Shown here: in pieces, positions 1 to 10,106 of the stretch
Layout of the letters: every line of letters starts with the position of its first letter
How positions within the stretch are numbered: the first letter of the stretch is position 1
The notes under the pieces: generated by a model
The model's database searches: none
Told to the model about the DNA's origin: nothing
What the model saw: the letters and a program-made list of their open reading frames with translations, nothing else
NCBI GenBank assembly: GCA_016845785.1
Contig: JAERSH010000011.1
Coordinates: 1 to 48,432 of the forward strand
Source: Fidelibacterota bacterium
Lineage (GTDB): Bacteria > Fidelibacterota > Marinisomatia > Marinisomatales > TCS55
Direction: 5' to 3'
DNA: 48,432 nt
Program-made: the position numbers and the translations under genes

Positions 1-480
1 CCCACCAAGGAGAATTTGATTCATGGTATTATGCATTTTGCTTTGGATCAGATCAATAATGTATTCACAAAAGTGATGAAAGAAGAACCCAATCCGGCCC
101 TCCAGTATATCAAGATCATGGAAGCGATCTGCAAATTCGCGGGACGTACGCCGGTCCATAAACTGGTGGAACTGAAGTCGCTCTATCCACACATTTGGGA
201 GCAGGTAGAATCCTTTCGACTCAATCAACAGAACAATTTTTTCACCATCTTGAAATCGGCACAAGATCAAGGATTGGCCCGGAATGAAATCGATATGCGG
301 ATGGCTTCCATTGTATATGTCAATATTGTAAACAGTACCTTTCAACCGGAATTCTTTTTGAAAAATGATCTACCCATTGGGGAGACCATTCGTGGTTTCG
401 TTAAGGTGGTAGCGCGAGGAATTTTTAACAAAAAAGGCCGTGTGGCCATCAATCAATATTATGAACAAAATCGAATCTAA
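1..480 (+). CDS. TetR-family regulator, 5'-truncated by window edge
   Basis: The frame is open from base 1 (reading PTKENLIHGIM...) to the TAA at 478-480. PTKENL is the typical end of the TetR DNA-binding domain (usually YxYFPTKExL), so only the last residues of the helix-turn-helix remain and the rest is the helical ligand-binding domain. A TTG at 16 could be mistaken for a start, but family length (about 190-210 residues against roughly 160 here) argues that the true start lies upstream of the window. Its stop overlaps the next gene, an MMPL exporter, so it probably regulates that exporter and the envelope genes behind it. The ligand is unknown. Confidence 0.8.
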   Translation, partial: PTKENLIHGIMHFALDQINNVFTKVMKEEPNPALQYIKIMEAICKFAGRTPVHKLVELKSLYPHIWEQVESFRLNQQNNFFTILKSAQDQGLARNEIDMRMASIVYVNIVNSTFQPEFFLKNDLPIGETIRGFVKVVARGIFNKKGRVAINQYYEQNRI

Positions 481-2782
481 ATATTCAGATCATCCCATCA
501 GGCGGTGGATCATTCGTCAAAGTCTTGACCATCCAAAAAGAACAATTGTTTCAGCCCTAATCTTTACCTTTATCTTGGCATCAGGATTGCAGTTTTTTAC
601 GATTGATGATGATATGCTGAAAATGATGCCGGAAGATTTACCATCTCGCATGTCATGGGATGATATCCAGGATGAATTTGGTAGTACAGAAGTGGTTTTC
701 ATTGCTTTCGGTCATGAAGGTAAAGATAGTTTTCATACGGATGCATTGGCCAAAATGTGGGACTTGTCTGAAGCCTTAGAAGCATCCCAATGGGTGGATG
801 AAGTGACCTCTATATCAACATCCACACGGATGGATAGTTTTGATGGATTCATGGAGATAGATGACCTGCAATTGGATCGAGATCTTTCTCAGGATGAAGT
901 GGAAGCGATCCGTTCATACTTGGATAAAAATGAAAATATAAAAAAGCAATTGGTGAGCCGAGATGGAGACTATTTGGTGGCCATGGTTCAGCCGTTTGAT
1001 AGTATCGAGATGGTGGGATTTGTGGCTGAAATAAAATCCATTTCAGATGCGTTATTAAAAGGATATGATATTCACTATGGCGGTCAGGCTTATTTCACCG
1101 GAATCTTCCCACCGTTGATACGGGAAGATGTGAAAGGCCTCATGGCAACTGGTATGTTCATTATGATCATCATCCTGTTGTTAAATTTGCGGAATTGGAC
1201 GGCGGTGGGCATGGTGATCACAGTCATTATATTATCCTTGGGTGCCATGATGGGATTTATGGGGTGGATGGTACACCTTACCGGTTCGGGGAAATTCCTT
1301 TTCACACTAGCCAATACGTCTATGCCCATTATTTTATTAACCATTGCCAATTCCGATGGCGTTCATGTTATGACTAAGTTTTTTAAAGAATTCCGACTGT
1401 TTAACCATAAACGAAGGGCCATCGCATCTACAATGGATTCATTGCTCATACCCATTTTTCTTACCAGTATCACCACCGTAGCTGCATTCTCCGCCATGAC
1501 AACTTCACCTTTAGAACCCCTCATTGGATATGGCATCACCATCAGCGCCGGGATATTGATCGCTTGGATATTGAGTTCCACGTTATTGCCTTCACTGATC
1601 AATTTGAAATCTTGGGATGCAAATGCAAAAGCCATTGCCACAAAAAGTGTATTTGAAAAGGCCATCGATAAATTAGGAAAAGTAGTTTTAACGCATCCCA
1701 AATATGTTTTTTCAAGTGGATTGCTTATTGTAATTATTGGTGTTTTTGGATTATTTAAAGTATCTGTAGATGTGGATTTGTCCACCTTTTTCAAAAAAGG
1801 AACCGAATTACGAAATAGTATGGAATTCCTTGGTGAAAAAATGAATGGCACCATTGACCTTAGGGTGCGGTTAGAAGGGGATATGAAAGATCCGGAAACT
1901 TTGGAAAATATGACGAAACTTCAGAATCGTTTAGAAGAATTCCCCAAGGTTCGCACCAGTTATTCCATTGCCAATGTAGTCAAACAAATGCACCGCACCG
2001 TCATGGATGATGATCCAGCTTATGAAACCATACCCGAATCCAGAGAGAAAGTAAATAATCTGTTTACTATGTATTCCATGTCCGGTGACCCTGAAGACTT
2101 TTCTACCATGGTGGACTATGATTATTCTGTTGGTCTCGTTACTGCTTTTAGTACGAATTTATCTACACAAGAGACATTTAAGATTACGGAAGCCACCCAA
2201 AGGTTTATGGATTCAATATTTCCATCAAATATGCCCATAAATTTTACGGGGATGATTGTGATTACACGGGATTTGATCAATTTGTTAATCGAGTCCACCA
2301 TATTCAGCATCATGTTTTCTTTGATTATTATCGGTGTGATAGCTTCGTTATTTTTCAGGAGGATTTTATGGGGGATATTGGCTGTCATTCCGCTTACATC
2401 CGCCGTGTTGATTAATTTTGGATTTATGGGTTATTTCGGGATTGAACTCTCCCATGTGACGGCAATTCTTTCTTCAATTATTATTGGGGTGGGGGTTGAT
2501 TTTGCCGTCCATTATATTGCCCAATTCCGGCGATTGTCACGGACGATTAGTGAGGATACCTTATCCCGGGAAGTGGTAGATGATGTGGGGTATCCTATTA
2601 TTTTGGATGCTGCATCTAACATGGGATTTGGCGCATTATTATTTTCTGCTTTTGTACCCATTCAATACATTGGGGGTTTGATGGTTTTTGCCATGGTATC
2701 CACTTCATTGGGGACATTAACAGTCCTGACCGCATTGGCCGAATTATTAAAGAAAAGATTGATCGAAAGGAATTCAAAGTGA
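461..2782 (+). CDS. MMPL/RND-superfamily exporter
   Basis: About 773 residues with the duplicated RND layout: one TM helix near the N-terminus, a periplasmic domain, a bundle of helices, a second loop, and a second bundle near the C-terminus. The acidic residues expected in the central helices are visible: ANSDGVHVM in the first half and IGVGVDFAVHY in the second. Proteins of this hydrophobe/lipid exporter type pump lipids or hydrophobic compounds with proton coupling. ATG 461 overlaps the TetR gene by 20 bases. A GTG at 440, preceded by AAAGGCC, is an alternative start. The LolA-like and beta-barrel genes follow directly, suggesting lipid movement to the outer membrane. The substrate cannot be read from the sequence. 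Confidence 0.85.
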   Translation: MNKIESKYSDHPIRRWIIRQSLDHPKRTIVSALIFTFILASGLQFFTIDDDMLKMMPEDLPSRMSWDDIQDEFGSTEVVFIAFGHEGKDSFHTDALAKMWDLSEALEASQWVDEVTSISTSTRMDSFDGFMEIDDLQLDRDLSQDEVEAIRSYLDKNENIKKQLVSRDGDYLVAMVQPFDSIEMVGFVAEIKSISDALLKGYDIHYGGQAYFTGIFPPLIREDVKGLMATGMFIMIIILLLNLRNWTAVGMVITVIILSLGAMMGFMGWMVHLTGSGKFLFTLANTSMPIILLTIANSDGVHVMTKFFKEFRLFNHKRRAIASTMDSLLIPIFLTSITTVAAFSAMTTSPLEPLIGYGITISAGILIAWILSSTLLPSLINLKSWDANAKAIATKSVFEKAIDKLGKVVLTHPKYVFSSGLLIVIIGVFGLFKVSVDVDLSTFFKKGTELRNSMEFLGEKMNGTIDLRVRLEGDMKDPETLENMTKLQNRLEEFPKVRTSYSIANVVKQMHRTVMDDDPAYETIPESREKVNNLFTMYSMSGDPEDFSTMVDYDYSVGLVTAFSTNLSTQETFKITEATQRFMDSIFPSNMPINFTGMIVITRDLINLLIESTIFSIMFSLIIIGVIASLFFRRILWGILAVIPLTSAVLINFGFMGYFGIELSHVTAILSSIIIGVGVDFAVHYIAQFRRLSRTISEDTLSREVVDDVGYPIILDAASNMGFGALLFSAFVPIQYIGGLMVFAMVSTSLGTLTVLTALAELLKKRLIERNSK

Positions 2783-3525
2783 GATTCACAATTTTAATAC
2801 TCATGTCTGCCTTATTATTTGGTCAGACCGGAAGAGATATCGCAAAAATGGTAGATGAAAAATCATCACCAAAAGATATGTCCAATACAACAAGAATGGT
2901 GTTGACCAATTCCAAAGGAAAGACACGGACAAATGTAATGATGTCAAAGTCTATGAATGGGAATAAGAAACAGATTATTTGGTTTTTAGAACCAAGGGAT
3001 GATAAAGGTGTTGCATTCTTGAAAATAGAGCATGATAACAAGGATGATGAAATGCGAATGTGGCTCCCTGCATTTAAAAAAGTGCGGCGGATTTCTTCGA
3101 AACGAAAAGGGGATGCTTTTATGGGATCCGATATGAGTTATGAAGATTTAACCAATCGTGATATTGAGGATTATGAATATAATCGTATCGATGACGAATC
3201 CATTGATGATGTTTTATGTTTTGTGTTAGAATCCATACCCAAACCATCCGCAAAATCATCCTACTCAAAACATCGGTCATGGATAGATCAATCGTCTTTG
3301 ACTATCGTTAAAGAACATTCATTTGACAAACGGGGAGAATTGAAAAAAGAAAAATCTTTCAAACATAAAAAACTGAAGGATTATTATGTGATGGATCGTG
3401 TGTTTGTAAAAGATGTGCAAAAAAATCATTCGACAGAAGTAACATTTGAAAAACTGGAAGTAGATACGGGAGTAAAGCCGACCCTTTTTCAAGAAAAGAA
3501 TTTAAAACGAATTCCAAGGATGTAG
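2779..3525 (+). CDS. Outer-membrane lipoprotein-sorting (LolA-like) protein
   Basis: A 248-residue secreted protein with a short signal peptide (MRFTILILMSALLFGQ). It resembles the LolA-like proteins (outer membrane lipoprotein-sorting family) that regularly follow MMPL exporters: central motif MRMWLPAFKKVRRI, then GDAFMGSDMSYEDL, and a charged C-terminal half. The GTG start at 2779 overlaps the exporter stop by four bases (GTGA), so the two are translationally coupled. Likely role: a periplasmic carrier taking a hydrophobic molecule from the MMPL pump to the outer membrane. The family assignment is firm; the cargo is inferred. Its stop codon lies within a 28-bp palindrome. Confidence 0.8.
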   Translation: MRFTILILMSALLFGQTGRDIAKMVDEKSSPKDMSNTTRMVLTNSKGKTRTNVMMSKSMNGNKKQIIWFLEPRDDKGVAFLKIEHDNKDDEMRMWLPAFKKVRRISSKRKGDAFMGSDMSYEDLTNRDIEDYEYNRIDDESIDDVLCFVLESIPKPSAKSSYSKHRSWIDQSSLTIVKEHSFDKRGELKKEKSFKHKKLKDYYVMDRVFVKDVQKNHSTEVTFEKLEVDTGVKPTLFQEKNLKRIPRM

Positions 3526-3549
3526 AGACGTGGCATGCCACGTCTCTAC
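3522..3549. repeat. 28-bp perfect palindrome (REP/MITE-like)
   Basis: GTAGAGACGTGGCA at 3522-3535 is followed immediately by its exact reverse complement at 3536-3549. It contains the TAG stop of the LolA-like gene and sits just before the beta-barrel gene. RNA made from it could fold into a strong 14-bp stem with almost no loop. Without a T-run it is not a classical terminator. It resembles short palindromic repeats of the GTAGAGACG type scattered through some bacterial genomes, but only one copy was noticed in this window. Confidence 0.75.
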
Positions 3550-3558
3550 TGGAAACTT

Positions 3559-4872
3559 ATGATGAAAATAAATAAACTACTGCCGCTGCTACTCTTTACT
3601 GCTACTCTACCTGCCCAAATAAACTACAGTGGTGAATTCAAACCAAATGTCATGACGCGGACTTCAGATCAATCTCAGATTAATTTGCCCTATCGATTAT
3701 TATCACTGGACTTTGGTTACACGTTGGGCAATTGGGATTTGAAAACCAATTCTGCCATCGAATATAGAAATCAACCATCAGGATCAGTCTTGGACCTTAG
3801 AGAGATGTATTTAGCATATTTCCCCGACTGGGGCGAAGTGAAGATCGGGAAACAGATCCACGCGTGGGGATCAGCTGACGGGAATAATCCGACAGACAAC
3901 TTGAATCCATACGATTATTATTATCTCTTTGAACCGGGCGTTGGTAAAAAGATCGGTACATTCTCATTTTCAACAAAAATATATTATGGGAATTACCAAT
4001 TAGAGGGTGTAATCATTCCTAAATTTGAAGCGAATCGATATCCTTATGGGGAGAACGATTATCCCATTTCCATACCAGAAAAACCGGTGGTTGAGTATCC
4101 CGTTCAAGATGAATTAGAATTGGGATTTCGCGTCCAAACAACAGTTGGAGAGAGTGATTTTGGATTTTCAGTTTTTAAAGGCAATGATCGTTCTCCCAGC
4201 CTATCTACCATAAAATATTTTCCTCCGGACAAAAATATTCCTGATAGCAAAGATTGGATTGTTCCTCAACTTGGATATAGAACCACGACTGTCTGGGGAT
4301 TGGACATGGTTACCTTTGTGGGCAATTTTAGTATTCGAGGGGAAGGGGCAATTTTTAAATCTCAAAGTCCATTATTAAAATTGAATCTATTTAAGACACC
4401 TAAAAACCTGTATGAATTGCATCAGGAAATCACCTATGCCCAATTTGTGTTTCAAGTAGAATATATTGCCGCTTCAGGATTAACCATCACCGGACAGTTA
4501 TTAGGAAATTCAATCAATAACGAACAATATGATTGGTTTCATACGCTCTCTCAGGAATTGGTTACATTTGATCCACCGAAATTCCAGCCGGGGATGGGAA
4601 CACCCTTCGCCATATTTTCCAATCAATCACTATTATTGAGTTCATCGGGGACGCTCATGAACGGTCGAATGGAGTTAAAAGGGGCAACCCTGTTGGATTT
4701 GGATAAAACAGGTCAAATGATCAACGGTTCTGTAAATTATTCTCCTTGGGAGAATTGGGAATTTGAAATGGTGGTCGCTCTATTCTCTGGGGATAAAGAT
4801 GATCCTGAAAATAAATTGGGGAAAATGGAATCATTTTCCCACTCTCGATTGGGATTATATTATAATTTTTAA
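3559..4872 (+). CDS. Outer-membrane beta-barrel protein
   Basis: About 437 residues. It begins MMKINKLLPLLLFTATLPAQ, a clean signal peptide ending before the mature residues INYSGEFKPN. The rest alternates aromatic and polar residues in beta-strand fashion and ends in an aromatic residue (LGLYYNF), the usual C-terminal outer-membrane signature. ATG 3559 (or 3562) is preferred over an upstream codon at 3535, which lies inside the palindrome and would add residues before the signal peptide. As third gene after the MMPL pump and LolA-like carrier it probably provides the outer-membrane end of that route. I do not recognise a specific family beyond a DUF1302-like style. Confidence 0.7.
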   Translation: MMKINKLLPLLLFTATLPAQINYSGEFKPNVMTRTSDQSQINLPYRLLSLDFGYTLGNWDLKTNSAIEYRNQPSGSVLDLREMYLAYFPDWGEVKIGKQIHAWGSADGNNPTDNLNPYDYYYLFEPGVGKKIGTFSFSTKIYYGNYQLEGVIIPKFEANRYPYGENDYPISIPEKPVVEYPVQDELELGFRVQTTVGESDFGFSVFKGNDRSPSLSTIKYFPPDKNIPDSKDWIVPQLGYRTTTVWGLDMVTFVGNFSIRGEGAIFKSQSPLLKLNLFKTPKNLYELHQEITYAQFVFQVEYIAASGLTITGQLLGNSINNEQYDWFHTLSQELVTFDPPKFQPGMGTPFAIFSNQSLLLSSSGTLMNGRMELKGATLLDLDKTGQMINGSVNYSPWENWEFEMVVALFSGDKDDPENKLGKMESFSHSRLGLYYNF

Positions 4873-4885
4873 GCTATAGAATAAA

Positions 4886-5551
4886 TTATAGTTTATCCAA
4901 TTGACTGTGGCGTGTGATTTCACCATCTACTAGATAAATCACATCCTCAGCAATATTGGTGGTGTGGTCAGCAGCACGTTCCAAATATCTTGAGATACCG
5001 ATCACGTTAAACCATTGATCTATCTTACTTGGATCTGATTCAATTTTTGCTCGTGCAATTTTATACATATTCGAATGGAGGTCATCCACTTCATCATCCG
5101 CAACCAATACACTTTTCGCTTTGTTAGCGTCACTATTCACCAGCGAATCGAGGGACATTTTGAGCATAGTTTCCACTTTTTCAGCAATGGTGAATAAAGA
5201 AATCGGAAGTGTGATTTCGGATTTTTCAGCGAGAAATTTTGTTCGTGAAGCAATATTCACTGCTAAATCCGCAATTCGTTCAAGATCATTATTAATCTTT
5301 AAAACAGCAATAATATAACGGAGGTCAATGGCTACGGGCTGATGGAGCGCCAAAATCTTTAGGCACTCTTCTTCTACTTCAACTTCCAATTGATCTATTT
5401 TTTCATCGTTGGCAATAATCTGTTCTGCCAAGCCTAAATCCTTTTCAGAAAAAGACCGAACCGAATCTCTTACCGCCTCTTCAACCAGTGTCCCCACTTG
5501 GAGGACAGAGAATTTCAGTTTTTCAATTTCACGTTCTAAATGTTGTGCCAT
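4886..5551 (-). CDS. phoU: PhoU, phosphate-uptake regulator
   Basis: A 221-residue all-helical protein with two PhoU repeats (about 15-105 and 120-210). Each carries the acidic metal-binding pattern, e.g. DLERIADLAVNIASR and YLERAADHTTNIAEDV. PhoU links the Pst transporter to the PhoR sensor and damps signalling when phosphate is plentiful. It is the last gene of the porin-pstSCAB-phoU unit, 11 bases after pstB. The convergent beta-barrel gene ends 13 bases away, with only a short imperfect hairpin (about 4871-4894) between them. Confidence 0.93.
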   Translation of the reverse strand: MAQHLEREIEKLKFSVLQVGTLVEEAVRDSVRSFSEKDLGLAEQIIANDEKIDQLEVEVEEECLKILALHQPVAIDLRYIIAVLKINNDLERIADLAVNIASRTKFLAEKSEITLPISLFTIAEKVETMLKMSLDSLVNSDANKAKSVLVADDEVDDLHSNMYKIARAKIESDPSKIDQWFNVIGISRYLERAADHTTNIAEDVIYLVDGEITRHSQLDKL

Positions 5552-5562
5552 GATTCTATTCC

Positions 5563-6321
5563 TTATCCGAATCGACCGGTAATATAATCTTCGGTCTGCT
5601 GTTTCTCTGGTTTGGTAAATAATGCTTTGGTGGGTCCGTATTCGATCAATTCTCCTTCATAAAGAAAAAGTGTATTGTCCGAAACGCGCGCCGCTTGTTG
5701 CATATTATGTGTCACAATCACGATGGTATAGTCCTGACGTAATTTAGCGATCAATTCTTCCACTCGTGCAGTCGATTTGGGATCGAGAGCTGAGGCCGGT
5801 TCATCCATGAGGATGACTTCAGGACGCATGGCAATACAACGGGCAATACACAATCGTTGTTGCTGACCACCGGAAAGAGAAAGGGCAGATTCATTGAGGC
5901 GATCCTTTACTTCATCCCAAAGAGCAGCACCTTTAAGGCTTTCTTCAACCAATGTATCCATATCGCCTTGATATCCGTTAATTTGTGGACCCCAAGTGAT
6001 ATTTTTATAAATGGATTTGGGGAATGGATTGGGTTTTTGAAATACCATGCCAATCCGACGGCGAATTTCGACTGGATCCGCATCAGCGGCATAGATATCG
6101 TTTCCATCGAAATTGATGGTACCATCCGTGTTAAAACTATCGATGAAATCATTCATGCGATTTAAGGTGCGGAGGAGTGTGCTCTTTCCACATCCGGATG
6201 GGCCGATAATTGCGGTTACCTTATTTTTTTCAATTTCAAATGAATTATTTTTTACGGCCAAAGTTTGACCATAACGGATATTCAAATTCCAAATACTGAG
6301 AATGGGATCGTTGATTACCAC
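5563..6321 (-). CDS. pstB: PstB, phosphate ABC transporter ATPase
   Basis: A 252-residue ABC ATPase. Walker A is GPSGCGKST, the signature is LSGGQQQR, and Walker B plus the catalytic Glu is [13 protein letters not shown]; the H-loop follows in [11 protein letters not shown]. Family features include [15 protein letters not shown] and the C-terminal [10 protein letters not shown], both diagnostic of PstB. The start is GTG at 6321, with AAGGAA about nine bases upstream, and it overlaps the end of pstA by seven bases. It powers inward phosphate transport through PstCA at the inner membrane. Confidence 0.96.
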   Translation of the reverse strand: MVINDPILSIWNLNIRYGQTLAVKNNSFEIEKNKVTAIIGPSGCGKSTLLRTLNRMNDFIDSFNTDGTINFDGNDIYAADADPVEIRRRIGMVFQKPNPFPKSIYKNITWGPQINGYQGDMDTLVEESLKGAALWDEVKDRLNESALSLSGGQQQRLCIARCIAMRPEVILMDEPASALDPKSTARVEELIAKLRQDYTIVIVTHNMQQAARVSDNTLFLYEGELIEYGPTKALFTKPEKQQTEDYITGRFG

Positions 6322-7184
6322 CGATATTTCCTTTGTGCATAATTTCGAATAATAACTGCGGCCAGGTTCATGGTCAGTAATACGACCAATAGGACAATAA
6401 TACCAGCTGCTGCCACCTCTTCAAAGGCGGCTTGTGGGCGTGATGCCCAGTTAAAAATTTGGATGGGAAGGGTGGCGAAGGGATCCATAATGGATTCCGG
6501 TACAAAAGCCACATAAGTCAAAGCACCGATCATGATTAATGGTGCAGTTTCTCCGATGGCTCTTGACATAGCCAAAATAACGCCTGTAAGAATCCCCGGT
6601 AAAGCGGCAGGGAGTACATGGTGATAAATGGTTTGCCATTGGGTAGCCCCTAAAGCATAGGCTCCATGTCGAATACTTTGGGGAACAGCCCGCAATGCTT
6701 CTCGAGAAGCAATTATAATCACAGGAAGAATGAGCAAACTCATGGTAAAGGCACCTGCAATTAAACTTCTATCCAACCCAAAGAATCGGACGAAAATGGC
6801 CAATCCTAAAATCCCATATACAATGGATGGCACACCGGCCAAATTGGAAATGTTCACTTCGATAAACCTGGCCAATTTTCCTTTATTTTCATATTCTTCT
6901 AAATAAATGGCAGAGGAAATGCCAATGGGAACAGAAATCAAAAATACCAAACTAATGAGCCAAATGCTCCCCCACAGTGCGGATTTAATGCCAGCTTTAT
7001 CTGGAAATCGAGATGGAAAGTTGGAAAGAAAATCGGGGCTCAATCGATGAAATCCTTGTTCGGCTACATGGTAAAGCAACACAACTAAAATGACCAGTGA
7101 AGTCCATGTTAAAGCTTTACAAATGGTTCTGAAAATAGACTCAATCCGCTTTCGCTTTTCAATATTGGATTTAAAATTATTCAT
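6315..7184 (-). CDS. pstA: PstA, phosphate ABC transporter permease
   Basis: A 289-residue inner-membrane protein with six predicted TM helices and the permease cytoplasmic loop [24 protein letters not shown], which contacts the ATPase. [14 protein letters not shown] is typical of PstA rather than PstC. ATG 7184 overlaps the end of pstC by eight bases, and the 3' end overlaps pstB, so the three are translationally coupled. It forms the channel with PstC. Confidence 0.95.
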   Translation of the reverse strand: MNNFKSNIEKRKRIESIFRTICKALTWTSLVILVVLLYHVAEQGFHRLSPDFLSNFPSRFPDKAGIKSALWGSIWLISLVFLISVPIGISSAIYLEEYENKGKLARFIEVNISNLAGVPSIVYGILGLAIFVRFFGLDRSLIAGAFTMSLLILPVIIIASREALRAVPQSIRHGAYALGATQWQTIYHHVLPAALPGILTGVILAMSRAIGETAPLIMIGALTYVAFVPESIMDPFATLPIQIFNWASRPQAAFEEVAAAGIIVLLVVLLTMNLAAVIIRNYAQRKYRW

Positions 7185-8082
7185 AAACTTCTCGATATCG
7201 ATTCATGATCCAATTCGCGGCAACGTTCATGCCCAAAGTCACCACAAAAAGCAGTGCACCCACAGCAAAAATGGTTTGATACTCAATCCCCCCTGCAGGT
7301 GTATCGCCCAAACTGACTTGGACGATGTAGGCGGTCATGGTTTGGATACTTTCTAAAGGATTCAATGTGAGATTGGGTGTGGCACCTGCTGCCAATGTCA
7401 CGGCCATTGTTTCTCCAAATGCACGGGAAACGGCCAAGACAAAGGAAGCAATTATTCCGGAAAAAGCTGCGGGTACGGTTACATTCTTCGTCACTTCGAA
7501 TGGAGTGGCACCCAAAGCATATCCCCCTTGCCGGAGTGATACAGGTACTGACCGAATTGCATCATCACAGAGCGATGCCACCATGGGGAGAATCATAATT
7601 CCCACTACAATAGAAGCACTTAAAGCATTAAAAATTTGTGTATCCGGGAGAATAAGCCGAATCATTGGGGTAATAAATGTGAGGGCAAAGTATCCATAAA
7701 CCACTGTAGGAACTCCTGCCAATACTTCCATGATGGGTTTAATAATGGATCGAGTTCGTTCAGACGCATATTCGCTTAAATAAACGGCAGTCATCAATCC
7801 CGTAGGGATGGCAATCAATCCTGAGCCCACCACAATTAAAAGTGTCCCTGCAAGGAGGGGGAGAACGCCAAATGATTTAGGCTCTAAGAGCGGTTCCCAA
7901 TGGGTGCCAAATAAGAATTCCCAAATGGAAACTTGCTGGAAAAATCCAAAGGATTCTTTACCTAAAACGGCAATAATTGCCAATGTCGTAAAGATTGATA
8001 TAAACGCCGAAAGAGCGAGGATCATTTTAATCACTCGCTCTCCGACTAACCTGGAGGACTTACTTATATTGAAAAAACGCAA
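7177..8082 (-). CDS. pstC: PstC, phosphate ABC transporter permease
   Basis: A 301-residue permease with six TM helices. Conserved segments are [40 protein letters not shown] (EAA loop) and [15 protein letters not shown]. The chosen start is TTG 8082, two bases after the pstS stop. ATG/GTG codons further in would cut into the basic segment that normally precedes the first TM helix, so the longer form is preferred with moderate certainty. Partner of PstA. Confidence 0.94.
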   Translation of the reverse strand: MRFFNISKSSRLVGERVIKMILALSAFISIFTTLAIIAVLGKESFGFFQQVSIWEFLFGTHWEPLLEPKSFGVLPLLAGTLLIVVGSGLIAIPTGLMTAVYLSEYASERTRSIIKPIMEVLAGVPTVVYGYFALTFITPMIRLILPDTQIFNALSASIVVGIMILPMVASLCDDAIRSVPVSLRQGGYALGATPFEVTKNVTVPAAFSGIIASFVLAVSRAFGETMAVTLAAGATPNLTLNPLESIQTMTAYIVQVSLGDTPAGGIEYQTIFAVGALLFVVTLGMNVAANWIMNRYREVYE

Positions 8083-8084
8083 AT

Positions 8085-9083
8085 TTATTCAGTCAATAGA
8101 TTTTCAATTTTTACACCGACAGTATTTTTGCCGCTGAATACAGAACCGGTAATGCTATTCTGAAATCGACCTAGGGCCAATTCATATACTTTATCCGGGA
8201 GGGCCACATAACCCACTTCACTGACCAAGTGTTTGGTATTACTCATGTAAAATTCCACAAAAGCTTTCACCTCAGGCCGTTTACCCGATTCCGGATTCAC
8301 ATAGATGAAAATGGGGCGTGAAAGGGGTTGGTAAGTCCCGTTGTTGATTGTGGTTTCTGTTGGTGCAACAGGGCCGTCACCGCCATCGATGGGTACAATT
8401 TTTAACTTATCTTTATTTTCCTTATAGTAGGCAAATCCGAAAAAACCTAAGGAGTGTTTATCGCCGGCAATGCCCTGAACGAGCACATTGTCATCCTCGC
8501 TTTTTGAGAAATCAGAACGGCATACTTGAGATTTGCCATTGATGGCTTCTGTGAAATAATCAAATGTACCGGAATCAGTGCCAGGTCCGTAAAGTTTAAT
8601 CTCTTCATTGGGCCAACCTTCACGAACGTCCACCCAGGTTTTTACGGTGCTGCCCGGTTTCCAAATTTTGTGGAGTTCTTCCTTGGTCAAGTAATCCACC
8701 CAGTCGTTTGATTTATTGACAATGACGGAGAGGCCATCAAAGGCCACCGGTAATTCAATGAAGGCCACATTATTTTCGCTGGCTTTCTTGATTTCTTTTC
8801 CCTTAATCGGGCGTGAAGCATCATTGATGTCAATTTCACCAATGGCGTATTTTTTAAACCCGCCCCCTGTTCCTGATACGCCTACAGTAACTCTAACTTT
8901 AGGATGCACTTTACCAAATTCTTCAGCCACGGCTTCAGTAATGGGGAAAACCGTACTGGATCCATCCACTTTCACATAACCAGAAAGGGCGTTTCCCCCG
9001 CTGGAATCACTGTTTCCGCCGCCGCATCCGATTATTAGAACTGCTACGGATAGACTGATTAGTTGTGTAATAATTCGTTTCAT
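8085..9083 (-). CDS. pstS: PstS, phosphate-binding lipoprotein
   Basis: A 332-residue solute-binding protein with a lipoprotein signal (lipobox LIIGC, Cys about residue 20) followed by a Gly/Ser linker. Phosphate-contacting segments of the PstS family are visible: [40 protein letters not shown] and [16 protein letters not shown]. It captures phosphate in the periplasm and hands it to PstCA. It follows the porin gene by nine bases. Confidence 0.95.
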   Translation of the reverse strand: MKRIITQLISLSVAVLIIGCGGGNSDSSGGNALSGYVKVDGSSTVFPITEAVAEEFGKVHPKVRVTVGVSGTGGGFKKYAIGEIDINDASRPIKGKEIKKASENNVAFIELPVAFDGLSVIVNKSNDWVDYLTKEELHKIWKPGSTVKTWVDVREGWPNEEIKLYGPGTDSGTFDYFTEAINGKSQVCRSDFSKSEDDNVLVQGIAGDKHSLGFFGFAYYKENKDKLKIVPIDGGDGPVAPTETTINNGTYQPLSRPIFIYVNPESGKRPEVKAFVEFYMSNTKHLVSEVGYVALPDKVYELALGRFQNSITGSVFSGKNTVGVKIENLLTE

Positions 9084-9092
9084 TTTATTCTC

Positions 9093-10013
9093 CTAGAATT
9101 TGAATTCGAAATTGACCATGATCGCACGATCATCACCGGATTTGCGGTAATTCGGTGCAATCGTTAACCCTTTCCCCGGTGAATATTCCATACCGGCGAT
9201 GAGGTAATTTTTATCTTCACTGCTTTCGTTCGTATTGGGTGAAACCATATCGTATTTCAGAAAGACGGCCATATTTGGATTTATATTATAGTTTCCGTAG
9301 AGAGAAGTGATTTGAGCAGTGATATCTTCACCCTCATCTTTTTTCTGATTCCATTCCACACCACCACGAAAATCATTTCCAGCGTAACCGCCAAATACAC
9401 CCATGACAGATTTGTTTTTGACTGTGAGTGAATCCATATCATAAGATTCTGTTGAAAATGATCCACCTACATTGAACCCATCTTTTTTGTTTAGTTTTTG
9501 TTCGCCATAAACACCATGGAATGAGAGTTTTTTATGATCATCATTTTCTGATTTTTTATATCCAGCGCCATTGGTCATTAATGCACTGAATCCAAAGGCA
9601 CCCATAGATTTATAGAAACCGATACCCATATCTGCAGAGCTCGAAAATTTGAATTGATCCATGGATACTTTCTCAATATACCGCTTTCCCCAAGTATTTT
9701 CCTGAGTCTTAAACATATTCATTCCCTGCATGCCGATGACGACCTTACCTTGGCTGGTTGTCCAATCCACCTTTGCATTTTTCACATACATATTTTGAGG
9801 TGAAGCTTTTGGGTTTAAGTCCATTTGAAATTTATAAGTAACATTATCTGACACTTTTTTTCCTATAGTTAAGTATACCCGTTTTAATCCATAACTGCTG
9901 ATGGCATCATCCCCACTGGGACGGGTATAGTTGTAAAAAATCTTTCCACTGATATTTTGGGCACCGAGTGTACCTGCAAGTGAAAGAATAGTGAGTAGTG
10001 ATTTGAATTTCAT
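9093..10013 (-). CDS. Probable phosphate-selective porin (OprP/OprO-like)
   Basis: About 306 residues: signal peptide MKFKSLLTILSLAGTLGAQ, then an outer-membrane barrel with alternating strands, YKFQMDLNP and several VGGxF strands, ending in FEFKF. ATG 10013 is chosen because GGAG lies eight bases upstream. The earlier in-frame TTG at 10025 overlaps that ribosome-binding site. It is first gene of the pst unit and lies directly behind a candidate Pho box, so a phosphate-starvation porin is the natural reading. Substrate selectivity is inferred from context. Confidence 0.8.
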   Translation of the reverse strand: MKFKSLLTILSLAGTLGAQNISGKIFYNYTRPSGDDAISSYGLKRVYLTIGKKVSDNVTYKFQMDLNPKASPQNMYVKNAKVDWTTSQGKVVIGMQGMNMFKTQENTWGKRYIEKVSMDQFKFSSSADMGIGFYKSMGAFGFSALMTNGAGYKKSENDDHKKLSFHGVYGEQKLNKKDGFNVGGSFSTESYDMDSLTVKNKSVMGVFGGYAGNDFRGGVEWNQKKDEGEDITAQITSLYGNYNINPNMAVFLKYDMVSPNTNESSEDKNYLIAGMEYSPGKGLTIAPNYRKSGDDRAIMVNFEFKF

Positions 10014-10064
10014 ACGAAACTCCAATAATGATTGAATTAATTTCGTCGAAGATTACCCTTTTAA

Positions 10065-10092
10065 TTTTAGGGTTGTGTTAGGGTGGGGTTAA
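10065..10092 (-). promoter_or_regulatory. Candidate Pho box (three 11-bp-spaced repeats) and -10
   Basis: On the minus strand three hexamers, TTAACC, CTAACA and CTAAAA, are each separated by exactly five bases (11-bp periodicity). This matches the tandem TTAACA-like half-sites bound by PhoB/PhoP regulators. A possible -10 (TAATCT, plus-strand 10050-10055) lies about 10 bp downstream, the spacing typical of PhoB-activated promoters. The site precedes the porin-pst-phoU unit. Confidence 0.65.
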
Positions 10093-10106
10093 AAGTCAGT
10101 TAATAA

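Noticed and set aside
1363-1854. 163-codon minus-strand frame opposite the MMPL exporter
   Set aside because: Lies entirely within conserved exporter coding sequence on the other strand.
3535-3558. Upstream start for the beta-barrel gene inside the palindrome
   Set aside because: It would place MPRLYWKL ahead of a complete signal peptide that begins at 3559/3562.
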